Assembly: GCA_964057225.1 (NCBI GenBank)
Contig: OZ059894.1
Location: forward strand, 5,084,001 to 5,148,000
Length of the DNA: 64,000 nt
Direction: 5' to 3'
Source: Auanema rhodensis
Lineage: Eukaryota; Nematoda; Chromadorea; Rhabditida; Rhabditidae
Shown piece by piece: positions 12,746 to 22,378 of this stretch. The notes under the pieces were generated by a model. That model saw only the letters and a program-made list of their open reading frames with translations. It searched no databases and had not been told where the DNA came from. Position 1 is the stretch's first letter. The number at the start of each line of letters is the position of its first letter. The position numbers and the translations under genes were made by a program.

Positions 12746-14851
12746 AGTATAGTGCATTCGATGCGGATTTCCAAGCTGCGTCGATCTGTGTTATCAGATT
12801 TGCGCTAGCTTAAAAATGCACCGAGATATCAACTGATATAAGTTCACACTTATATCCTCCATTTTCACCCTGAAGAATTAATTTTTTCGTTGAATAACAT
12901 TGTCCATCGTCTTTGCCTTGAAAGAAGGAATCTAAAAACATCTACTTTTTGCTAAATTATTTTGAAATTTTTCGAAAAAATTTTTGTCAAAATGTTTTTG
13001 GAAGCTATGTTGAGTGTACATGGAAACTCAACATACACTTATGCATCATTTTTCAAACGATCATAACTAATTTTTGTATTAAGCGTTCCTCAATGTAGTA
13101 TAGTGCATTCGATGCGGATTTTTAAGCTGCGTCGATCTGTGTTATCAGATTTGCGCTAGCTTAAAAATGCACCGAGATATCAACTGATATAAGTTCACAC
13201 TTATATCCTCGATTTTCACCCTGAAGAATTAATTTTTTCGTTGAATAACATTGTCCATCGTCTTTGCCTTGAAAAAAGGAATCTAAAAACATCTACTTTT
13301 TGCTAAATTATTTTGAAATTTTTCGAAAAAATTTTTGTCAAAATGTTTTTGGAAGCTATGTTGAGTGTACATGGAAACTCAACATACACTAATGCATCAT
13401 TTTTCAAACGATCATAACTAATTTTTGTATTAAGCGTTTCTCAAAGTAGTATAGTGCATTCGATGCGGATTTTCAAGTTGCGTCGATCTGTGTTATCAGA
13501 TTTGCGCTAGCTTAAAAATGCACCGAGATATCAACTGATATAAGTTCACACTTATATCCTCCATTTTCACCCTGAAGAATTAATTTTTTCGTTGAATAAC
13601 ATTGTCCATCGTCTTTGCCTTGAAAGAAGGAATCTAAAAACATCTACTTTTTGCTAAATTATTTTGAAATTTTTCGAAAAAATTTTTGTCAAAATGTTTT
13701 TGGAAGCTATGTTGAGTGTACATGGAAACTCAACATACACTTATGCATCATTTTTCAAACGATCATAACTAATTTTTGTATTAAGCGTTCCTCAATGTAG
13801 TATAGTGCATTCGATGCGGATTTTTAAGCTGCGTCGATCTGTGTTATCAGATTTGCGCTAGCTTAAAAATGCACCGAGATATCAACTGATATAAGTTCAC
13901 ACTTATATCCTCGATTTTCACCCTGAAGAATTAATTTTTTCGTTGAATAACATTGTCCATCGTCTTTGCCTTGAAAAAAGGAATCTAAAAACATCTACTT
14001 TTTGCTAAATTATTTTGAAATTTTTCGAAAAAATTTTTGTCAAAATGTTTTTGGAAGCTATGTTGAGTGTACATGGAAACTCAACATACACTAATGCATC
14101 ATTTTTCAAACGATCATAACTAATTTTTGTATTAAGCGTTTCTCAAAGTAGTATAGTGCATTCGATGCGGATTTTCAAGTTGCGTCGATCTGTGTTATCA
14201 GATTTGCGCTAGCTTAAAAATGCACCGAGATATCAACTGATATAAGTTCACACTTATATCCTCGATTTTCACCCTGAAGAATTAATTTTTTCGTTGAATA
14301 ACATTGTCCATCGTCTTTGCCTTGAAAAAAGGAATCTAAAAACATCTACTTTTTGCTAAATTATTTTGAAATTTTTCGAAAAAATTTTTGTCAAAATGTT
14401 TTTGGAAGCTATGTTGAGTGTACATGGAAACTCAACATACACTAATGCATCATTTTTCAAACGATCATAACTAATTTTTGTATTAAGCGTTTCTCAAAGT
14501 AGTATAGTGCATTCGATGCGGATTTCCAAGCTGCGTCGATCTGTGTTATCAGATTTGCGCTAGCTTAAAAATGCACCGAGATATCAACTGATATAAGTTC
14601 ACACTTATATCCTTGATTTTCACCCTGGAGAATTAATTTTTTCGTTGAATAACATTGTCCATCGTCTTTGCCTTGAAAAAAGGAATCTAAAAACATCTAC
14701 TTTTTGCTAAATTATTTTGAAATTTTTCGAAAAAATTTTTGTCAAAATGTTTTTGGAAGCAATGTTGAGTGTACATGGAAACTCAACATACACTAATGCA
14801 TTATTTTTCAAACGATCATAACTAATTTTTGTATTAAGCGTTTCTCAAAGT
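12746..14851 (-). repeat. Six-monomer higher-order repeat in satellite A, copy 2 (2106 bp)
   Basis: Second tandem copy of the six-monomer unit. It stops matching near 14,841-14,875, where GATTTTTAAG replaces GATTTCCAAG. The junction monomer near 12,735 carries a mixed variant (GCGTTCCTCAAAG). This suggests a crossover between two monomer types at the copy boundary. Confidence 0.78.
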
Positions 14852-16089
14852 AGTATAGTGCATTCGATGCGGATTTTTAAGCTGCGTCGATCTGTGTTAT
14901 CAGATTTGCGCTAGCTTAAAAATGCACCGAGATATCAACTGATATAAGTTCACACTTATATCCTCGATTTTCACCCTGAAGAATTAATTTTTTCGTTGAA
15001 TAACATTGTCCATCGTCTTTGCCTTGAAAAAAGGAATCTAAAAACATCTACTTTTTGCTAAATTATTTTGAAATTTTTCGAAAAAATTTTTGTCAAAATG
15101 TTTTTGGAAGCTATGTTGAGTGTACATGGAAACTCAACATACACTAATGCATCATTTTTCAAACGATCATAACTAATTTTTGTATTAAGCGTTTCTCAAA
15201 GTAGTATAGTGCATTCGATGCGGATTTTCAAGTTGCGTCGATCTGTGTTATCAGATTTGCGCTAGCTTAAAAATGCACCGAGATATCAACTGATATAAGT
15301 TCACACTTATATCCTCGATTTTCACCCTGAAGAATTAATTTTTTCGTTGAATAACATTGTCCATCGTCTTTGCCTTGAAAAAAGGAATCTAAAAACATCT
15401 ACTTTTTGCTAAATTATTTTGAAATTTTTCGAAAAAATTTTTGTCAAAATGTTTTTGGAAGCTATGTTGAGTGTACATGGAAACTCAACATACACTAATG
15501 CATCATTTTTCAAACGATCATAACTAATTTTTGTATTAAGCGTTTCTCAAAGTAGTATAGTGCATTCGATGCGGATTTCCAAGCTGCGTCGATCTGTGTT
15601 ATCAGATTTGCGCTAGCTTAAAAATGCACCGAGATATCAACTGATATAAGTTCACACTTATATCCTCCATTTTCACCCTGAAGAATTAATTTTTTCGTTG
15701 AATAACATTGTCCATCGTCTTTGCCTTGAAAAAAGAAATCTAAAAACATCTACTTTTTGCTAAATTATTTTGAAATTTTTCGAAAAAATTTTTGTCAAAA
15801 TGTTTTTGGAAGCTATGTTGAGTGTACATGGAAACTCAACATACACTAATGCATCATTTTTCAAACGATCATAACTAATTTTTGTATTAAGCGTTTCTCA
15901 AAGTAGTATAGTGCATTCGATGCGGATTTTCAAGTTGCGTCGATCTGTGTTATCAGATTTGCGCTAGCTTAAAAATGCACCGAGATATCAACTGATATAA
16001 GTTCACACTTATATCCTCGATTTTCACCCTGAAGAATTAATTTTTTCGTTGAATAACATTGTCCATCGTCTTTGCCTTGAAAAAAGGAA

Positions 16090-18430
16090 TCTAAAAACAT
16101 CTACTTTTTGCTAAATTATTTTGAAATTTTTCGAAAAAATTTTTGTCAAAATGTTTTTGGAAGCTATGTTGAGTGTACATGGAAACTCAACATACACTAA
16201 TGCATTATTTTTCAAACGATCATAACTAATTTTTGTATTAAGCGTTCCTCAATGTAGTATAGTGCATTCGATGCGGATTTTTAAGCTGCGTCGATCTGTG
16301 TTATCAGATTTGCGCTAGCTTAAAAATGCACCGAGATATCAACTGATATAAGTTCACACTTATATCCTTGATTTTCACCCTGGAGAATTAATTTTTTCGT
16401 TGAATAACATTGTCGATCGTCTTTGTCTTGAAAAAAGGAATCTAAAAACATCTACTTTTTGCTAAATTATTTTGAAATTTTTCGAAAAAATTTTTGTCAA
16501 AATGTTTTTGGAAGCAATGTTGAGTGTACATGGAAACTCAACATACACTAATGCATCATTTTTCAAACGATCATAACTAATTTTTGTATTAAGCGTTCCT
16601 CAATGTAGTATAGTGCATTCGATGCGGATTTTCAAGCTGTGTCGATCTGTGTTATCAGATTTGCGCTAGCTTAAAAATGCACCGAGATATCAACTGATAT
16701 AAGTTCACACTTATATCCTCGATTTTCACCCTGAAGAATTGATTTTTTCGTTGAATAACATTGTCCATCGTCTTTGCCTTGAAAAAAGGAATCTAAAAAC
16801 ATCTACTTTTTGCTAAATTATTCTGAAATTTTTCGAAAAAATTTTTGTCAAAATGTTTTTGGAAGCAATGTTGAGTGTACATGGAAACTCAACATACACT
16901 AATGCATCATTTTTCAAACGATCATAACTAATTTTTGTATTAAGCGTTTCTCAAAGTAGTATAGTGCATTCGATGCGGATTTTCAAGCTGCGTCGATCTG
17001 TGTTATCAGATTTGCGCTAGCTTAAAAATGCACCGAGATATCAACTGATATAAGTTCACACTTATATCCTCGATTTTCACCCTGAAGAATTAATTTTTTC
17101 GTTGAATAACATTGTCCATCGTCTTTGCCTTGAAAAAAGGAATCTAAAAACATCTACTTTCTGCTAAATTATTTCGAAATTTTTCGAAAAAATTTTTGTC
17201 AAAATGTTTTTGGAAGCAATGTTGAGTGTACATGGAAACTCAACATACACTAATGCATCATTTTTCAAACGATCATAACTAATTTTTGTATTAAGCGTTT
17301 CTCAAAGTAGTATAGTGCATTCGATGCGGATTTTCAAGCTGCGTCGATCTGTGTTATCAGATTTGCGCTAGCTTAAAAATGCACCGAGATATCAACTGAT
17401 ATAAGTTCACACTTATATCCTCGATTTTCACCCTGAAGAATTAATTTTTTCGTTGAATAACATTGTCCATCGTCTTTGCCTTGAAAAAAGGAATCTAAAA
17501 ACATCTACTTTCTGCTAAATTATTTTGAAATTTTTCGAAAAAATTTTTGTCAAAATGTTTTTGGAAGCAATGTTGAGTGTACATGGAAACTCAACATACA
17601 CTAATGCATTATTTTTCAAACGATCATAACTAATTTTTGTATTAAGCGTTTCTCAAAGTAGTATAGTGCATTCGATGCGGATTTTTAAGCTGCGTCGATC
17701 TGTGTTATCAGATTTGCGCTAGCTTAAAAATGCACCGAGATATCAACTGATATAAGTTCACACTTATATCCTCGATTTTCACCCTGAAGAATTAATTTTT
17801 TCGTTGAATAACATTGTCCATCGTCTTTGTCTTGAAAAAAGGAATCTAAAAACATATACTTTCTGCTAAATTATTTTGAAATTTTTCGAAAAAATTTTTG
17901 TCAAAATGTTTTTGGAAGCAATGTTGAGTGTACATGGAAACTCAACATACACTAATGCATCATTTTTCAAACGATCATAACTAATTTTTGTATTAAGCGT
18001 TTCTCAAAGTAATATAGTGCATTCGATGCGGATTTCCAAGCTGCGTCGATCTGTGTTATCAGATTTGCGCTAGCTTAAAAATGCACCGAGATATCAACTG
18101 ATATAAGTTCACACTTATATCCTCGATTTTCACCCTGAAGAATTAATTTTTTCGTTGAATAACATTGTCCATCGTCTTTGCCTTGAAAAAAGGAATCTAA
18201 AAACATCTACTTTCTGCTAAATTATTTTGAAATTTTTCGAAAAAATTTTTGTCAAAATGTTTTTGGAAGCAATGTTGAGTGTACATGGAAACTCAACATA
18301 CACTAATGCATCATTTTTCAAACGATCATAACTAATTTTTGTATTAAGCGTTTCTCAAAGTAGTATAGTGCATTCGATGCGGATTTTCAAGCTGCGTCGA
18401 TCTGTGTTATCAGATTTGCGCTAGCTTAAA
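16090..18430 (-). repeat. Higher-order duplication in satellite A, copy 2 (30-monomer offset)
   Basis: Partner of the block at 5560-7900, offset by exactly 10,530 bp. Part of the same variant order (near 6100-6310) is also mirrored in the left arm of the long inverted repeat. That lineage therefore exists here in three copies, one of them inverted. Monomers just downstream (18430-19260) partly repeat the same types (AACATATACTTTCTG again near 18,903), a further partial duplication. Confidence 0.78.
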
Positions 18431-20617
18431 AATGCACCGAGATATCAACTGATATAAGTTCACACTTATATCCTCGATTTTCACCCTGAAGAATTAATTT
18501 TTTCGTTGAATAACATTATCCATCGTCTTTGCCTTGAAAAAAGGATTCTAAAAACATCTACTTTCTGCTAAATTATTTTGAAATTTTTCGAAAAAATTTT
18601 TGTCAAAATGTTTTTGGAAGCAATGTTGAGTGTACATGGAAACTCAACATACACTAATGCATTATTTTTCAAACGATCATAACTAATTTTTGTATTAAGC
18701 GTTTCTCAAAGTAGTATAGTGCATTCGATGCGGATTTTTAAGCTGCGTCGATCTGTGTTATCAGATTTGCGCTAGCTTAAAAATGCACCGAGATATCAAC
18801 TGATATAAGTTCACACTTATATCCTCGATTTTCACCCTGAAGAATTAATTTTTTTGTTGAATAACATTGTCCATCGTCTTTGTCTTGAAAAAAGGAATCT
18901 AAAAACATATACTTTCTGCTAAATTATTTTGAAATTTTTCGAAAAAATTTTTGTCAAAATGTTTTTGGAAGCAATGTTGAGTGTACATGGAAACTCAACA
19001 TACACTAATGCATCATTTTTCAAACGATCATAACTAATTTTTGTATTAAGCGTTTCTCAAAGTAGTATAGTGCATTCGATGCGGATTTTCAAGCTGCGTC
19101 GATATGTGTTATCAGATTTGCGCTAGCTTAAAAATGCACCGAGATATCAACTGATATAAGTTCACACTTATATCCTCGATTTTCACCCTGAAGAATTAAT
19201 TTTTTCGTTGAATAACATTGTCCATCGTCTTTGCCTTGAAAAAAGGAATCTAAAAACATCTACTTTTTGCTAAATTATTTTGAAATTTTTCGAAAAAATT
19301 TTTGTCAAAATGTTTTTGGAAGCTATGTTGAGTGTACATGGAAACTCAACATACACTTATGCATCATTTTTCAAACGATCATAACTAATTTTTGTATTAA
19401 GCGTTCCTCAATGTAGTATAGTGCATTCGATGCGGATTTTTAAGCTGCGTCGATCTGTGTTATCAGATTTGCGCTAGCTTAAAAATGCACCGAGATATCA
19501 ACTGATATAAGTTCACACTTATATCCTCGATTTTCACCCTGAAGAATTAATTTTTTCGTTGAATAACATTGTCCATCGTCTTTGCCTTGAAAAAAGGAAT
19601 CTAAAAACATCTACTTTCTGCTAAATTATTTTGAAATTTTTCGAAAAAATTTTTGTCAAAATGTTTTTGGAAGCTATGTTGAGTGTACATGGAAACTCAA
19701 CATACACTAATGCATCATTTTTCAAACGATCATAACTAATTTTTGTATTAAGCGTTTCTCAAAGTAGTATAGTGCATTCGATGCGGATTTTCAAGCTGCG
19801 TCGATCTGTGTTATCAGATTTGCGCTAGCTTAAAAATGCACCGAGATATCAACTGATATAAGTTCACACTTATATCCTCGATTTTCACCCTGAAGAATTA
19901 ATTTTTTCGTTGAATAACATTGTCCATCGTCTTTGCCTTGAAAAAAGGAATCTAAAAACATCTACTTTTTGCTAAATTATTTTGAAATTTTTCGAAAAAA
20001 TTTTTGTCAAAATGTTTTTGGAAGCTATGTTGAGTGTACATGGAAACTCAACATACACTTATGCATCATTTTTCAAACGATCATAACTAATTTTTGTATT
20101 AAGCGTTCCTCAATGTAGTATAGTGCATTCGATGCGGATTTTTAAGCTGCGTCGATCTGTGTTATCAGATTTGCGCTAGCTTAAAAATGCACCGAGATAT
20201 CAACTGATATAAGTTCACACTTATATCCTCGATTTTCACCCTGAAGAATTAATTTTTTCGTTGAATAACATTGTCCATCGTCTTTGCCTTGAAAAAAGGA
20301 ATCTAAAAACATCTACTTTTTGCTAAATTATTTTGAAATTTTTCGAAAAAATTTTTGTCAAAATGTTTTTGGAAGCAATGTTGAGTGTACATGGAAACTC
20401 AACATACACTAATGCATCATTTTTCAAACGATCATAACTAATTTTTGTATTAAGCGTTTCTCAAAGTAATATAGTGCATTCGATGCGGATTTCCAAGCTG
20501 CGTCGATCTGTGTTATCAGATTTGCGCTAGCTTAAAAATGCACCGAGATATCAACTGATATAAGTTCACACTTATATCCTCGATTTTCACCCTGAAGAAT
20601 TAATTTTTTCGTTGAAT

Positions 20618-21572
20618 AACGCTTAATACAAAAATTAGTTATGATCGTTTGAAAAATGATGCATTAGTGTATGTTGAGTTTCCATGTACACTCAACATTG
20701 CTTCCAAAAACATTTTGACAAAAATTTTTTCGAAAAATTTCAAAATAATTTAGCAGAAAGTATATGTTTTTAGATTCCTTTTTTCAAGGCAAAGACGATG
20801 GACAATGTTATTCAACGAAAAAATTAATTCTTCAGGGTGAAAATCGAGGATATAAGTGTGAACTTATATCAGTTGATATCTCGGTGCATTTTTAAGCTAG
20901 CGCAAATCTGATAACACAGATCGACGCAGCTTAAAAATTCGCATCGAATGCACTATACTACATTGAGGAACGCTTAATACAAAAATTAGTTATGATCGTT
21001 TGAAAAATGATGCATTAGTGTATGTTGAGTTTCCATGTACACTCAACATAGCTTCCAAAAACATTTTGACAAAAATTTTTTCGAAAAATTTCAAAATAAT
21101 TTAGCAAAAAGTAGATGTTTTTAGATTCCTTTTTTCAAGGCAAAGACGATGGACAATGTTATTCAACGAAAAAATTAATTCTTCAGGGTGAAAATCGAGG
21201 ATATAAGTGTGAACTTATATCAGTTGGTATCTCGGTGCATTTTTAAGCTAGCGCAAATCTGATAACACAGATCGACGCAGCTTAAAAATCCGCATCGAAT
21301 GCACTATACTACATTGAGGAACGCTTAATACAAAAATTAGTTATGATCGTTTGAAAAATGATGCATTAGTGTATGTTGAGTTTCCATGTACACTCAACAT
21401 TGCTTCCAAAAACATTTTGACAAAAATTTTTTCAAAAAATTTCAAAATAATTTAGCAAAAAGTAGAAGTTTTTAGATTCCTTTTTTCAAGGCAAAGACGA
21501 TGGACAATGTTATTCAACGAAAAAATTAATTCTTCAGGGTGAAAATGGAGGATATAAGTGTGAACTTATATC
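20618..21572 (+). repeat. Satellite A array, terminal forward block (about 2.7 monomers)
   Basis: Orientation flips back to forward at 20618-20620, where the reverse block (GTTGAATAAC) joins GCTTAATACAAAAATTAG with a 3-bp AAC overlap. Two full monomers and a partial one follow. They include the rare AGCAGAAAGTATATG variant, which also occurs reversed near 7,320, 17,850 and 18,903. The block ends exactly at the last base of a hairpin (21551-21572), and satellite B begins at the next base. Confidence 0.92.
21551..21572. other. Hairpin dyad 2 of satellite A, at the A/B junction
   Basis: GATATAAGT (21551-21559) and its exact reverse complement ACTTATATC (21564-21572) flank a 4-nt loop, GTGA. This 9-bp stem occurs in nearly all satellite A monomers. 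Here its last base is also the last base of satellite A. The inversion junction at 256/257 falls in the loop of the same dyad. Confidence 0.8.
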
Positions 21573-21892
21573 GAAAGATAAAGAGATGCGGTTTTCAAAA
21601 TTAGATTTCGCATGTCCATATTAGTCTAAAAACAAATTTTTATTGATATTGGTGCATGGTAACCATGACTTTAAAATTTACGTGAACTTTAATTTATGCT
21701 AATTAAGTGTACACATGATGTGCACTTGGTATGTAACTCGCTTCAAGTCAAAGATAAAGAGATGCGGTTTTCAAAATTAGATTCCCCATGTCCATATTAG
21801 TCTAAAAACGAATTTTTATTGATATTGATGCATGGTAACCATGACTTTGAAATTTACGTGAACTTTAATTTATGCTTATTAAGTGTACACGT
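21573..21892 (+). repeat. Satellite B, left remnant between satellite A and the LINE (1.8 monomers)
   Basis: This is one partial and one complete monomer of the 176-bp satellite that fills the right half of the window, in the same orientation. GATGTGCAC begins at 21717. The next copy would begin at 21893, which is exactly where LINE sequence starts, and the interrupted monomer resumes at 26649. The abrupt switch from satellite A to GAAAGATAAAG at 21573 has no intervening unique sequence. Confidence 0.92.
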
Positions 21893-22378
21893 TTGAACGG
21901 GTTTATTGTTCGAATCACAGGTTAAAAGCGGAAACAATGTTAATAAATAGAGAAAATTGTAGATATACAGAAGAACCTTACAATACAAACATACATAATA
22001 ATTGGCTAGATATATGTAAATAAACGAGTCGTGCATATTTCCTTTTATTATGATAGCGTACAGCACTACTGGTGTGTTAAGGTTTCGAAGTTCTAGTTAG
22101 GTAGAGGAGAGAAAAGTTGTTCAGTGTAGATCACTGACCTCTGTAGTATTCTGACAGGTGCGGTGGAACTCTTGACATGAGTCGAGCCCGTTCTGACAGT
22201 AAGAGGTAACTAACGCTTGATCCATATGACTAATGTCTATAGGATTCGGAGCATAGTAACAGGTCTCGGAGGTTAACTAGGAAACTGTCTAACTATAACA
22301 TGCAGTGAGGCTAGCAGGCTAGTAATATGGAAAAAAATATACATGAGCAAGATTTCAAGTTACATTAATCAGAGCAGG
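21893..22378 (-). other. LINE 3' UTR
   Basis: These 486 nt lie between the ORF2 stop and the 3' junction with satellite B. No domain-bearing ORF is present; a 70-codon frame at 21854-22066 runs into the satellite and is not credible. TTCTGACAG occurs twice on the plus strand (about 22150 and 22190). The 3' end lacks both a poly(A) tail and an obvious terminal microsatellite. A 3' structure recognised by the reverse transcriptase is usual in this LINE type, but none was identified here. Confidence 0.7.
21902..21907 (-). promoter_or_regulatory. Candidate polyadenylation hexamer AATAAA near the LINE 3' end
   Basis: The minus strand reads AATAAA nine bases before the 3' junction with satellite B. 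The position suits a 3'-end signal, but the element ends too soon after it for a typical 10-30 nt cleavage distance. A chance match in AT-rich sequence is possible. Confidence 0.35.

Larger units (their letters stand above)
4287..20617 (-). repeat. Satellite A array, reverse block (about 46.5 monomers of 351 bp)
   Basis: Continuous head-to-tail 351-bp monomers in reverse orientation. Phase is kept over the whole block: the private variant at 5882 recurs at 16412, exactly 30 x 351 bp away, and CTTGAAAGAA recurs at 10811, 11513, 12917 and 13619, all multiples of 351. Diagnostic-site combinations change from copy to copy, and strings of copies recur as higher-order blocks annotated separately. 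No open reading frame or RNA gene is seen. Confidence 0.95.

Noticed and set aside
1-21572. CENP-B box in satellite A (TTTTTCGTTGAATAACATTG in reverse copies)
   Set aside because: The TTCG and central A of the box core are matched, but the required CGGG is missing, so it does not meet the nTTCGnnnnAnnCGGGn core.
21904-21916. GTTCGAATC resembling a tRNA B box near the LINE 3' end, plus strand
   Set aside because: No A box lies at a suitable distance upstream (that sequence is satellite B), and no cloverleaf can be drawn.
21854-22066. 70-codon frame crossing the LINE 3' end into satellite B
   Set aside because: It straddles the insertion junction and cannot be an ancestral gene; the composition is that of AT-rich non-coding DNA.
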